Source of the DNA: Microlunatus kandeliicorticis
Lineage (GTDB): Bacteria > Actinomycetota > Actinomycetes > Propionibacteriales > Propionibacteriaceae
DNA: 64,000 bases
NCBI RefSeq assembly: GCF_014137855.1
Contig: NZ_JACGWT010000005.1
Coordinates: 1-64,000 of the forward strand
Reading direction: 5' to 3'
Part shown: positions 54,618 through 63,466 of the stretch, piece by piece
Layout: each line of letters begins with the position of its first letter
Numbering within the stretch: position 1 is the first letter of the stretch
The notes under the pieces: model-generated
The model's database searches: none
Seen by the model: only the letters and a program-made list of their open reading frames with translations
Told to the model about the DNA's origin: nothing
Position numbers and translations under genes: made by a program

Positions 54618-55643
54618 TCAGCGCGGCGGTTCGAGCACGACCTTGCCGGCCGGGTCACCGGCCAGCAGCAGCTCGTACCAGTGCTGCCCCTGCTCGAGCC
54701 GGGCGTGGACCAGCCCGGCCGGGAAGACCAGTTCCTCCTGGCGCAGCAGCTCCACGGCGGCGGCGAAGTCGTCCGGGGTGTAGGCGAAGCTCGTGGTCAG
54801 GGTGACCTCGCGACGGATCAGGTCGCGGACCGGCAGCGGCGTCTCGTGGGTGTGCAACCCGACCAGGCAGACGGTGCCACCGGACCGGACCACCCGGGTC
54901 GCGCTCTGCCGGGTGACGGTGCTGCCCACCGCGTCGAACACGACGTCGACGCCGTAGCCACCGGTCAGCTCGCCGATCCGGGCAGCGAGCCGCTCGGGGT
55001 CGCTGTCGAGCTCGACCGCCCCGCAGGCGCGGGCCGCCTCGCCCCGACCGGCGTGCGGCTCGGTGAACCAGACCGCGCCGACCCCGCGGAGCCGGAGCAC
55101 CTCGATCAGCAGCAGCCCGATCGGCCCGGCGCCGAGCACCAGTGCGGTCGCGCCTGGGGCGGGCCCGGCCTGCGCGACGGCCCGCACCGCACAGGCCGCC
55201 GGTTCGGCCAGCACGGCGCGTTCGGGCCGGGCAAACCCGTCGAGCGGGTGCAGCGCGTCGGCCGGCACCACCACGAACTCGGCGTTGCTGCCGGGCAGGT
55301 GGGCTCCCAGCAGCTGCCGGTGCGGGCACACGTTCGGCCGCCCGGACGCGCAGACCGGGCACCGTCCGCAGGACCGCAGCGGGTTGGCCGTGACCGGGGC
55401 CCCGACCGTGAGCCGGGGCGCCGGTTCCGCCCCGGGCCCGTAGCGATCGACCACGCCGACCAGCTCGTGGCCGAAGACCAAGCCCGGGTGCCGCAACCCG
55501 TCCGAGCCGGTGAACCCGCCGAGCTCCGAACCGCAGATCCCCGACTGCCGGACGGCGATCCGCACCTCGCCCGGCCCCGGCACCGGCTCGTCGACCTCGC
55601 GGACCTCGAAGCGGGCCACCTCGGCCAGCACCAGGGCCTTCAT
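54618..55643 (-). CDS. Zinc-dependent medium-chain dehydrogenase (MDR, sorbitol/threonine dehydrogenase-like)
   Basis: This 341-residue MDR oxidoreductase has the catalytic zinc ligands Cys in SGICGSELG and GHE in VFGHELVG, the four structural-zinc Cys in CGRCPVCASGRPNVC and a Rossmann motif VLGAGPIGLLLIEVL. It should oxidise a secondary alcohol, probably of a sugar or polyol, with NAD(P). Its position between the binding protein gene and the GH36 gene suggests it acts on the released sugar. The ATG at 55643 lies 22 bases after the binding-protein stop. Confidence 0.86.
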   Translation of the reverse strand: MKALVLAEVARFEVREVDEPVPGPGEVRIAVRQSGICGSELGGFTGSDGLRHPGLVFGHELVGVVDRYGPGAEPAPRLTVGAPVTANPLRSCGRCPVCASGRPNVCPHRQLLGAHLPGSNAEFVVVPADALHPLDGFARPERAVLAEPAACAVRAVAQAGPAPGATALVLGAGPIGLLLIEVLRLRGVGAVWFTEPHAGRGEAARACGAVELDSDPERLAARIGELTGGYGVDVVFDAVGSTVTRQSATRVVRSGGTVCLVGLHTHETPLPVRDLIRREVTLTTSFAYTPDDFAAAVELLRQEELVFPAGLVHARLEQGQHWYELLLAGDPAGKVVLEPPR

Positions 55644-55665
55644 CGTCGTCGTCCTCGACCGGCGG

Positions 55666-57012
55666 TCAGTTGCTGATCAGCTTGGTGGCCGCGTCCTGCA
55701 TCTTCTGCGCGGCCGCCTGCGGGGTCAGCTTGTTGTTGAACATCTGGTCGAAGTTCGGGCCGAACACCTCGTTGAAGATCTGCTGCATGTTGGTCGTGTA
55801 GATGTCGCCGATCCGAGCCTGCGGCAGCGCCTTCATCGTCTCGGCGAAGCCGTCCGGCATCCCGGAGAGCATGTCGGAGGAGTCGCGGGCGGCGTTCTCG
55901 ATCGGGATCCAGTCGTGATCCTTGGCCATCTGCTTCTGGAAGGTCGTCGCACTCCACAGCGCAAAGGTCTGCGCGGCGGTCAGCGCGCCCGACTTCTTCG
56001 GGATGACCCAGCCGCCGAGCCAGTAGGGCGCGACCCGCTGGCCCTGGTAGGTCGGCATCGGCGCCATCGCCCACTTCGCCTTCATCTGGTTGTAGGAGGC
56101 GATGTCCCAGGTCGCGCCCGGCACCATCGAGTAGGCCCCGGAGGCGAAGCCGCCGTTGTTCGCGGCGACGTCGGCCCGCTCCTCCGGCCGCGGGGCGATG
56201 TGCTGGGCCCACATCAGGTCCTGGACGAACTTCATCGACTCGACGACCTTCGGATCGGTCATCTGGAACGCGGTCGGCTCGAGCGGCTTGTCGACGAACG
56301 CGGTGCCGGTGGCCCAGGCGAGGGTCTGGATGCCCCACCAGATGCCGAGGGTGCCGATGTCCAGGCCCCACCGGGTGACCTTGCCGCCGGAGCTCTTCTG
56401 CAGCTGCGGTGCGACCTCGACCACCTTGTCCCAGGTCCAGGTGGCGTCGGGATAGTCGAGGCCGGCCTCGTCGAAGTGGTCCTTGTTGTAGAAGAGGGCG
56501 GTCGACTGGATGTTCTCCGGGATGCAGTAGAGGTTCTTGCCGTCGAACTTCCACGGGTCGTAGAGGTTCGTCGGGTACTTCGCGGCGTCCATCATCGCGG
56601 TGGTGTCGATCACCGGCTGCTCGTCGAAGACCAGGCCCTTCTTGTAGTGGGCGTAGGCCTGCACGTCCCAGTAGTAGATGTCGAACGGCTTGTTGGCCGC
56701 GTACTGCAGCTGCACCTTCTGCCAGTACTGGTCGTAGGGCAGGAAGTTGATCTTGGCCGTGAACTTGCCCTGGTGGTCCTGGTTGAACAGGTCGACCCGC
56801 TTCTTGAAGTTGGCGTCGATCGTCGGGCCGTTGCTCCAGGCGAAGATCTCCAGGTCGGTGCGGCCGATGACCTTGCCGTCGGTCGGGACCGGAGCCGGCT
56901 GGTCCTGGCTGCCGGACCCGCCGGAACAGCCGGCCGCGCCGGCCAGGACGGCGCCGCCGGCCAGGCCGCCGAGCAGCGTCCGGCGGGAGATCGGGCGGTG
57001 GAGAGCGGTCAT
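55666..57012 (-). CDS. Sugar ABC transporter substrate-binding lipoprotein (family 1)
   Basis: This 448-residue extracellular solute-binding protein has a twin-arginine signal (ISRRTLLGGLAGGAVLAG) and lipobox AAGC, a Ser/Gly spacer, then the SBP_bac_1 body (LEIFAWSNGPTIDANFKKRV ... YYWDVQAYAHYKKGLV). It binds a sugar outside the membrane and passes it to the two permeases. ATG at 57012 has AAGGA 11 bases upstream. Codon use is slightly lower in GC than its neighbours, as often with binding proteins. It follows the MalG-type permease gene after 53 bases. Confidence 0.92.
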   Translation of the reverse strand: MTALHRPISRRTLLGGLAGGAVLAGAAGCSGGSGSQDQPAPVPTDGKVIGRTDLEIFAWSNGPTIDANFKKRVDLFNQDHQGKFTAKINFLPYDQYWQKVQLQYAANKPFDIYYWDVQAYAHYKKGLVFDEQPVIDTTAMMDAAKYPTNLYDPWKFDGKNLYCIPENIQSTALFYNKDHFDEAGLDYPDATWTWDKVVEVAPQLQKSSGGKVTRWGLDIGTLGIWWGIQTLAWATGTAFVDKPLEPTAFQMTDPKVVESMKFVQDLMWAQHIAPRPEERADVAANNGGFASGAYSMVPGATWDIASYNQMKAKWAMAPMPTYQGQRVAPYWLGGWVIPKKSGALTAAQTFALWSATTFQKQMAKDHDWIPIENAARDSSDMLSGMPDGFAETMKALPQARIGDIYTTNMQQIFNEVFGPNFDQMFNNKLTPQAAAQKMQDAATKLISN

Positions 57013-57065
57013 CGTGACGTCCTTCCGGTGGTGAGAGGTGCTGGAGCGGTGGGGTCCGGTGGCGG

Positions 57066-58025
57066 TCACTTGTTGATCCCGCTGACCGCGATCCCGCGGA
57101 TGAAGTAGCGCTGCGCGAGCAGGAAGACGATCACCGACGGCAGCGCCGCGATGGTGGTGGCCGCCATGGTGAGGTGCATCTGCGGACCGATCCGCGGCGA
57201 GCCGCTGAAGTAGGACAGGGCGACCGCGATCGTGTACTTCGACTCGTCGGACAGGTAGATCACCGGACCGAAGAAGTCGTTGTAGGCGCCGACGAAGGTG
57301 AAGACGGTGACGGTCGCGATCACCGGCCAGCTCAGCGGCAGGAACAGGCTCCACCAGATCCGGAAGTAGCTCGCCCCGTCGATCCGGGCGGCCTCCTCGA
57401 GCTCACGCGGGATGCCGAGGAAGAACTGCCGGAACAGGAAGATGAAGAACGCGCTGCCGAAGAAGGCCGGCAGGATCAGCGGCTTGAAGGTGTTCAGCCA
57501 GCCGAGGTTGTTGAACACGATGTAGGTGGGCACCAGAGTGACGGTGCTCGGCAGCATCAGCGTGCCCATCAGCACCGCGAAGATCACCTTCTTGCCGGGG
57601 GCCCGGAGCCGGGCGAAGCCGTAGGCGCAGAACGAACAGCTGAGCAGCGTCCCGAGGACGACGAGTCCGACGATGGTGGCGGTGTTGAGGATGTAGCGCT
57701 GGAAGGGCACCAGGGTCAGTACGTCGACGTAGTTGTGCCACTGCGGCGTGAAGAACCACACCGGCGGCATCACCAGCACCTGGTCGGCGGTCTTCAGCGA
57801 GGTCAGCACCATCCACACCACCGGCATCAGCACGGTGAAGCAGCCCACCGAGAGGATGATCACCCGGACCCAGGCGGCGACCCGGCCGCGCCGGTGGCGT
57901 CGGCGGCGCGGACGGTCCTGCGGGCGACCGGCGCGGGCTGCACCGGCGGGCGGTGCCGGAACCGGGCCGACCGTGGGTGAGGAGTCCCCGGTGCGATCGG
58001 CCGCGGGGCGTTCGACGGTGCTCAT
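57066..58025 (-). CDS. Sugar ABC transporter permease (MalG-type)
   Basis: This 319-residue permease has a 45-residue basic N-terminus, about six helices and the EAA loop EELEEAARIDGASYFRIWWSLFLPLSWPV. It ends in YFIRGIAVSGINK, typical of the MalG/carbohydrate CUT1 family. ATG at 58025 overlaps the stop of the MalF-type gene (ATGA). It forms the membrane channel with that protein. Confidence 0.93.
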   Translation of the reverse strand: MSTVERPAADRTGDSSPTVGPVPAPPAGAARAGRPQDRPRRRRHRRGRVAAWVRVIILSVGCFTVLMPVVWMVLTSLKTADQVLVMPPVWFFTPQWHNYVDVLTLVPFQRYILNTATIVGLVVLGTLLSCSFCAYGFARLRAPGKKVIFAVLMGTLMLPSTVTLVPTYIVFNNLGWLNTFKPLILPAFFGSAFFIFLFRQFFLGIPRELEEAARIDGASYFRIWWSLFLPLSWPVIATVTVFTFVGAYNDFFGPVIYLSDESKYTIAVALSYFSGSPRIGPQMHLTMAATTIAALPSVIVFLLAQRYFIRGIAVSGINK

Positions 58026-58987
58026 CGCTCCTCGCTCGTCTCGTTGTGCACCCACATCGGGGTGGAGCGGAAGACCAGCAGGGTGAAGACGACGATGATC
58101 GCGAAGCTGACCCAGGCGATGGCCGAGGCATAGCCCATCTTCAGGTACTGGAAGGCGTTCTGGTACAGGTAGACCGAGAGCAGCAGGGTCGACTGGTTCG
58201 GGCCGCCGTTCGGGGTCAGCACGAACGGCTCGGCGAAGACCTGCAGGCTGTTGATGATCCCCATGATCAGGTTGAACAGCGTGACCGAGCTCAGCATCGG
58301 CACCGTGATGTGCAGGTGCTGGCGGAACCGGCTGGCGCCGTCGACCTGCGCCGCCTCGTAGAGCTCCTTGGGCACACCCTGCAACCCGGCGAGATAGATC
58401 AGCATGGTGCCGCCGAAACCCCACAGGCTCATGAAGATCAGCGCCCGGAGCGCCCAGTGCTCGTCGGTGAGCCAGGCCGGACCCGGGATGCCGAGCGCGC
58501 CGAGCACCGTGTTGATCAGGCCGTACTGGCCGTTGTAGAGCCACTTCCACAACATCGCCACCGCGACACCGCTGATCACGCTGGGCAGGTAGTAGGCCGA
58601 GCGGAAGAAGGCCATCGCGGGGATCTTGCCGTTGAGCAGGATCGCGACCAGCAGCCCGATCAGCAAGGTCGCCGGCACGCTGACCACGCCGTAGATCAGC
58701 GTGATCGAGAGCGACTTGCGGAACAGCGTGTCCTCGGCGAGCCCGACGTAGTTCTGCAGACCCACCCACTGCGGCGCCGACAGCAGGTCGTAGGAGGTGA
58801 AGCTGAGCAGGAAGGAGGCCACCATCGGGCCGAGCGAGAAGAGCAGCAGCCCGAGCAGCGCCGGCGCGATGAACAGGTAGCACCACAGCGCCTGGTTCCG
58901 GGTCATCCGGCTGCGCCGCCGCTTCGGCCGCTCCCCGCGGGGGCCGTCGCTCGGTGCGGCGACCGGCTCGGTACGCGTCAGTGTCAT
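58022..58987 (-). CDS. Sugar ABC transporter permease (MalF-type)
   Basis: This 321-residue CUT1-type permease has the motif MTRNQALWCYLFIAPALLGLLLFSLGPMV at the first helix and the EAA loop VPKELYEAAQVDGASRFRQHLHITVPML. It starts at ATG 58987 behind a GAGGGAG ribosome site and is the first gene of the five-gene operon. The perfect palindrome at 58999-59017 ends 11 bases upstream. No ABC ATPase lies in this operon, so a shared MsiK-type ATPase encoded elsewhere is expected. Confidence 0.93.
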   Translation of the reverse strand: MTLTRTEPVAAPSDGPRGERPKRRRSRMTRNQALWCYLFIAPALLGLLLFSLGPMVASFLLSFTSYDLLSAPQWVGLQNYVGLAEDTLFRKSLSITLIYGVVSVPATLLIGLLVAILLNGKIPAMAFFRSAYYLPSVISGVAVAMLWKWLYNGQYGLINTVLGALGIPGPAWLTDEHWALRALIFMSLWGFGGTMLIYLAGLQGVPKELYEAAQVDGASRFRQHLHITVPMLSSVTLFNLIMGIINSLQVFAEPFVLTPNGGPNQSTLLLSVYLYQNAFQYLKMGYASAIAWVSFAIIVVFTLLVFRSTPMWVHNETSEER

Positions 58988-58998
58988 ACCGTCTCCCT

Positions 58999-59017
58999 CG
59001 TTCCGATAATCGGAACG
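58999..59017. promoter_or_regulatory. Perfect 19-base palindrome, probable IclR operator
   Basis: CGTTCCGAtaaTCGGAACG has two 8-base arms and a 3-base centre. It lies just upstream of the MalF-type start and covers its likely promoter, while the IclR gene reads away from it about 130 bases off. IclR sites of the CatR/PcaR type (GTTCGATAATCGAAC-like, from memory) look similar. I saw no second copy in the window. Confidence 0.75.
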
Positions 59018-59082
59018 TTGTGCGCAATAATGGGACAGCAGTATCGTACGGCCACACCCACCGCGGTCAAGCGGTCACTGAC

Positions 59083-59088
59083 TACGGT
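59083..59088 (+). promoter_or_regulatory. -10 box (TACGGT) of the iclR operon
   Basis: TACGGT on the plus strand would start transcription near 59095 and give a leader of about 52 bases before the ATG at 59147. Confidence 0.4.
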
Positions 59089-59146
59089 GTGGTCACGATC
59101 AGGTCCGAGGACCGCGCGCCGGTCCGATCCCGCTCCAGGAGGCACC

Positions 59147-59989
59147 ATGGCCGCCCCCGCCAAGGCCGGGCCGTCCGCGACCAGCGGCGACCCGGAGGCC
59201 GCCGGGCTGAGCGGATCGGCCCGGGTGCTGGCCATCCTGCGGTTCCTGGCCGAGAGCCCGGACGGCGCCCGGCTGGCCGACGTCGCCACCGCGCTGCAGG
59301 CTCCCAAGTCCACCGCCCACCGCGCCCTCGGCGCCCTGGTCCAGAGCGGGTTCGCGCGTCAGGACCACGAGGGGCTCTACCGGCTCGGCTACGACCTGGT
59401 GCGGCTGGTCTACAGCTACCAGGAGGCGCAGACCCCCAGCCGGACGGTGGAGCCGCTGCTCCAGCGGCTGGCCGACCACACCGGCGAGACCACCCACTAC
59501 GGCGTGCTCGACGACGGCCGGATCGTCTACCAGGCCAAGGTCTCGCCGCGCCGGCGCACCCTCCAGATGAGCAGCGTGATCGGCGGCACCAACCCCGCCT
59601 ACCGGACCGGGATCGGCAAGGCACTGCTGATGCACGCGCTGCCCGACCTGCCCGCTGTCGAGCGCTACGTCGCCGAGCACGGTCCCCTCGTCGCCCGCAC
59701 CCCGCACACCCTGACCACCGCCCGGGCCCTGCACCAGGCGCTCGAGCGCGGACGCCGGTGCGGCTACAGCCTCGACCTCGAGGAGAACGACCTCGGCATC
59801 ACCTGCATCGCGCTCCCCCTGTTCCTGGACTCCTCGAGCCGGCCGACCGGTGCGCTGAGCGTCAGCGCGGTGGCCACCCGGACCAGCGCCGGCGAGCTCG
59901 AGGCACAGATCGACGACATCCGGCGCCTGGTCGCCGAGGAGCTCGGCGAGCAGGTGCTGCCGCAGCCCACCGGTGCGGGCACCCGCTGA
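59147..59989 (+). CDS. IclR-family transcriptional regulator
   Basis: This 280-residue regulator has an N-terminal winged helix (SARVLAILRFLAESPDGARLADVATALQAPKSTAHRALGALV) and a C-terminal IclR effector domain (about 110-270) with AYRTGIGKALLMHAL and LDLEENDLGITCIALPL. IclR proteins bind a sugar-acid or aromatic effector and usually act as repressors. ATG at 59147 has a clear AGGAGG site. It is divergent from the importer operon and leads the dehydratase operon, so it most likely controls both. Confidence 0.9.
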   Translation: MAAPAKAGPSATSGDPEAAGLSGSARVLAILRFLAESPDGARLADVATALQAPKSTAHRALGALVQSGFARQDHEGLYRLGYDLVRLVYSYQEAQTPSRTVEPLLQRLADHTGETTHYGVLDDGRIVYQAKVSPRRRTLQMSSVIGGTNPAYRTGIGKALLMHALPDLPAVERYVAEHGPLVARTPHTLTTARALHQALERGRRCGYSLDLEENDLGITCIALPLFLDSSSRPTGALSVSAVATRTSAGELEAQIDDIRRLVAEELGEQVLPQPTGAGTR

Positions 59990-60063
59990 GTCCGGCGTCC
60001 CCGCCAGCACGAGCACCACCAGCCGCACCACCAGCCGTCCGCACGATCTCAACGAGGAGACGC

Positions 60064-61200
60064 ATGTCCGTCCGCCCCGCGGTCTCGATCACCGACGTCG
60101 AGGCCGTCCACCTCCGGTTGCCCGACGTCGACGCCGCCCGGTGCGACGGCACCCAGGACACCCTGCTGGTCTTCGTGACCGCCAGCGACGGCACGGTCGG
60201 GGTCGGTGAGGCCGACTCGTCCCCGCCGGTCGCGCAGGCGGTGGTCGAGGCCGAGCCGTCGCACCTGATCGCCCGCGGGCTGCGGTCGGTGCTGCTCGGC
60301 CGGAACCCGCTCGACCTCGAGCTGCTCTGGCACAACATGGTGGCCGGCAGCCGCTACTTCGGTGGCGGGTCGACCATGCACGCCATCAGCGCCGCCGACA
60401 TCGCCTTGTGGGATCTGGCGGGCAAGCTGCTCGGGCTCCCGGTCGCCCAGCTGCTCGGCGGCCCACGCAGCGACCGGCTCGACGCGTACGCCAGCCTGGT
60501 GATGCCCGACACCCCGGACCTGGCCGCGGCGGCCGCGGCCGAGTACGCGAGCCGCGGCTACCGCGCGATCAAGTTCGGCTGGGGACCCCTCGGCGCCGAC
60601 CTCGCGCTCAACGAGGAGCTGGTGCGCCGGATCCGCGCCGCGGTCGGCGACGAGGTGGCGATCATGATCGACGCCGGCCAGGTCTGGGACGTCAAGACGG
60701 CGGTCCGGATGGCCGCGGTCTACGAGGGCTACGGCGTCGGCTGGCTCGAGGAGCCGCTGCCGCCCGACGACGTCGACGGCTACCGGCGGCTGTCCGACCG
60801 GACCACCCTGGCCATCGCCGGCGGCGAGCAGGAGAGCGACTACACCGCCTTCGAGGTGCTCGCCACCCGGGCCCGGCTGGACGTCCTGCAGCCCGACCTC
60901 GGCCGCTGCGGTGGGCTGACCCAGGGCCGGCGGCTGGCGTGGCTGGCCGCCCGGCACCACCGTCGGCTCGTCCCGCACGCGTTCAAGAGCGGCGTGCTGG
61001 TGGCCGCCTCGACCCACCTGGCCGCCTGCGCGCCGACCGGCGGGCTGATCGAGCACACCGTCTCGACCTCGCCCATCGCCCGCGACCTGGTGCGGCAGGA
61101 GATCAGCTTCGCCGACGGCCGGGTGCAGCTGCCGCTCGACCGTCCGGGGCTCGGGGTCGAGATCGACCCGACGGTGCTGGAGCGCCTCCGTGTCGGCTGA
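60064..61200 (+). CDS. Enolase-superfamily enzyme (mandelate racemase/muconate lactonizing group)
   Basis: This 378-residue enzyme has the enolase superfamily layout: capping domain then barrel. Metal ligands are Asp in IMIDAGQVWD, Glu in WLEEPLPPDD and Glu in AGGEQE; the likely base is His in LVPHAFKSGV, with Lys in YRAIKFGWG. This pattern occurs in sugar-acid dehydratases and cycloisomerases. It would act on an aldonic or anhydro-sugar acid made by the neighbouring dehydrogenases. ATG at 60064 has a GAGGAG ribosome site and the gene lies 74 bases after iclR. The substrate cannot be fixed by sequence. Confidence 0.83.
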   Translation: MSVRPAVSITDVEAVHLRLPDVDAARCDGTQDTLLVFVTASDGTVGVGEADSSPPVAQAVVEAEPSHLIARGLRSVLLGRNPLDLELLWHNMVAGSRYFGGGSTMHAISAADIALWDLAGKLLGLPVAQLLGGPRSDRLDAYASLVMPDTPDLAAAAAAEYASRGYRAIKFGWGPLGADLALNEELVRRIRAAVGDEVAIMIDAGQVWDVKTAVRMAAVYEGYGVGWLEEPLPPDDVDGYRRLSDRTTLAIAGGEQESDYTAFEVLATRARLDVLQPDLGRCGGLTQGRRLAWLAARHHRRLVPHAFKSGVLVAASTHLAACAPTGGLIEHTVSTSPIARDLVRQEISFADGRVQLPLDRPGLGVEIDPTVLERLRVG

Positions 61201-62182
61201 CCGGCCGCGCATCAGCACCGAGTGGGCGCTGGCCGGCCAGCCGGCGGTGGTGCTCGAGAACCGAGCGCTGCGAGCCGTCGTGCTGCCCCGGCTCGGCGGC
61301 AAGATCATCAGCCTGGTCGACAAGCACGCCGACCTCGAGCTGCTCTGGCGCAACCCGCGGGTGCCGGTGCGCGAGGTGCCGACCGGCGCCGTCTTCGACG
61401 ACGCCTTCCTCGGCGGCTGGGACGAGCTGTTCCCCAACGACGAGCCCGAGACGCTCGGCGGCGAGCCGATGCCGGACCACGGCGAGCTCTGGACCCAGCC
61501 GTGGTCGGTGACCACCGGGAGCACGGGTCCCGCGGCGGCGCCGACCGAGGTGTGGGTCGAGCTGACGGTGCAGCCTCCGGTCTCGGCCACCCTGGTCACC
61601 AAACGGCTGACGCTGGGCGCGGGACCGGACCTGGTCGTCGAGCACCGGCTGGGGAACGCCTCGACCCGACCGCTGCCCTTTCTCTGGAAGAGCCACGTGG
61701 CGGTGGCGCTGCGCCCGGAGAGCCGGATCGTGATGGCGGCCGACCGCGTCCGCCTGGACGGGTTCGGACACCCGCGGGGACGCCCGGACGACCCGCTGCT
61801 GACCTGGCCGCACCTGGTCGCCGACGGCGTGCAGCACGACTTGCGCCGGCCGCCGGACACCAGCCGCGGTGGGGTGTCGGAGTTCCTGCTGGCCGAGACG
61901 ATGCACGCCGGCCGCTGCGGCGTCGTCCACCCGGACGAGGGCTCGGGGCTGGGTCTGGAGTGGGACCTGGCCGACCTGCCCTCCTGCTGGTCCTTCGCCT
62001 CCTACGGCGGCGGCTGGCGCGGGCTCGACGTGCTGGTGCTCGAGCCCTGCACCGGTTACCCGCTGTCGGTGAGCGAGGGCGTGGCGGCCGGGACCCACCG
62101 AGTGCTCGGGCCGCACGAGGTGCGGTCGTGGCAGCTGCGCGCCGTGGTCGGCACGGGCATCGAGCCGGCGACCGAGCCGTGA
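61190..62182 (+). CDS. Galactose-mutarotase-fold (aldose epimerase-like) protein
   Basis: This 330-residue protein has the beta-sandwich aldose-1-epimerase-like pattern VVLPRLGGKIISLVDKHADLELLW near residue 25 and FLGGWDELFPNDEPETLGG near 68, with a C-terminal YGGGWRGLDVLVLEPCTGYP. Its catalytic residues are not clear to me. It may change the anomer of a sugar before oxidation or bind a sugar. It overlaps the dehydratase stop by 11 bases and its own stop overlaps the next start (GTGA), so the three genes are co-translated. Confidence 0.72.
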   Translation: MSADRPRISTEWALAGQPAVVLENRALRAVVLPRLGGKIISLVDKHADLELLWRNPRVPVREVPTGAVFDDAFLGGWDELFPNDEPETLGGEPMPDHGELWTQPWSVTTGSTGPAAAPTEVWVELTVQPPVSATLVTKRLTLGAGPDLVVEHRLGNASTRPLPFLWKSHVAVALRPESRIVMAADRVRLDGFGHPRGRPDDPLLTWPHLVADGVQHDLRRPPDTSRGGVSEFLLAETMHAGRCGVVHPDEGSGLGLEWDLADLPSCWSFASYGGGWRGLDVLVLEPCTGYPLSVSEGVAAGTHRVLGPHEVRSWQLRAVVGTGIEPATEP

Positions 62183-63426
62183 GCACCGCGGTTCCCCGGT
62201 TCCGGCTCGAACCGGCATCCCGGATCAAGGTCGGCTCGTTCGTCGACGCCAACTTGGCCACCGCCTGGGTCGACGACGAGTTCCGGACCTTCCCCGGCAA
62301 GTGGGGCGAGGACCCGGTGTGGGGCCCGGCCGACGAGCTGCGGACCGCACGCGGGGCGACGCCGTCGCAGGCCCTCGGCTGTCGGGCCGACGAGCTCGGC
62401 CGGGTGTCGTTGCCGCCGAACGACCCGCCCGGCCACCGGCACACCGCGACCTGCCTGCACGGTGCGGTGTGGTTCGAGAGCCTGGTCGCCGACCCCGGGG
62501 ACCCGTCGGGCCGGACCCTCTACGCCCTGGCCCACAACGAGAACTACCCGGAGACGCTGCCCTGGGACCCGGACACCGGTACCGGCTACCGCGACCACGC
62601 CTGGCCGTCCGGGCTGCGCGGTCCGGACTCGGTCCAGGCAGTGCCGAGGATCCTCGTCCTGCGCTCCGACGACGGCGGCACGAGCTGGACCAACCTCGGG
62701 GTGGCCCTCGAGGACCACGACGACCGGCTGGTGCGGCTCCCGGTCAACCGCAACCGCACCTTCCCCGGCGGGGTCGGCGACCCCTCGGCGGTGGTCTGCG
62801 GCGACTTCCTCTACGTCTTCTACGGCGAGTACGGCTATCCGGGCAGGTGGGACCCGGACTCGGCCTCGGCCGAGGTCGAGCACCGCGGCCAGTGCATCTC
62901 GGTGGCCCGGCTCGCGCTCGCGGACCTGCGCGCCGGGAGACCGGCGGCCCGCCGGTGGGACGGCCGGGCGTTCGCCGCGCCCGCGGACGGGGTCGGCGCG
63001 CCGGTGCCGTCGCTCCGGCTCGACCCGGCCGACGGCGGCGGGCCGGTCTCCGATGGCCACCGCTCGTTCCTCTGGGGACCGTCGGTCAGCTGGAACGTCG
63101 ACCTGGGTTGCTGGGTGATGCTCTGCGGGCGCGTCGACGCGCCGGCCTGGGTCGGCGACGCCGTCTACCTCGCCGTCAACCGGCACCCCGACCTGGGTAT
63201 CGGCGACCACGCCGTGGACTGGAGCCCGCCGCAGCTGCTCGACCGCCGGTCCGGCCGGACGCTCTGGTACCCGTGCCTGCAACCGACCGACGACCCCCGG
63301 GACCGGGAGGACCGGCGCACCTCGGCCCGCACCGGTCGACGGTCGCGCTTCTTCGTCAAGGAACTCGGCCCGGAGGGTGACCGCTACGCCTCCGACCACC
63401 TGCTCGTGCTCGACGACGACGCCTGA
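62179..63426 (+). CDS. Cytoplasmic beta-propeller protein with an Asp-box, glycosidase-like
   Basis: This 415-residue protein has no signal peptide (VSTAVPRFRLEPASRIKVGSF). An Asp-box appears in RSDDGGTSWTNLG near residue 160, a hallmark of sialidase-type propellers, and WGPADE, LYVFYGEYGYPG and SFLWGPSVSWNVDLGCWVM fit blades of a five- or six-bladed propeller. I know no named family for it with certainty. It could be a glycoside hydrolase of an imported sugar. GTG at 62179 overlaps the preceding stop (GTGA). It is the last gene of the iclR operon. Confidence 0.65.
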   Translation: MSTAVPRFRLEPASRIKVGSFVDANLATAWVDDEFRTFPGKWGEDPVWGPADELRTARGATPSQALGCRADELGRVSLPPNDPPGHRHTATCLHGAVWFESLVADPGDPSGRTLYALAHNENYPETLPWDPDTGTGYRDHAWPSGLRGPDSVQAVPRILVLRSDDGGTSWTNLGVALEDHDDRLVRLPVNRNRTFPGGVGDPSAVVCGDFLYVFYGEYGYPGRWDPDSASAEVEHRGQCISVARLALADLRAGRPAARRWDGRAFAAPADGVGAPVPSLRLDPADGGGPVSDGHRSFLWGPSVSWNVDLGCWVMLCGRVDAPAWVGDAVYLAVNRHPDLGIGDHAVDWSPPQLLDRRSGRTLWYPCLQPTDDPRDREDRRTSARTGRRSRFFVKELGPEGDRYASDHLLVLDDDA

Positions 63427-63466
63427 ACCCGGGCACGTGCGGAACGACCCGGCGGGACGTCCCCGG

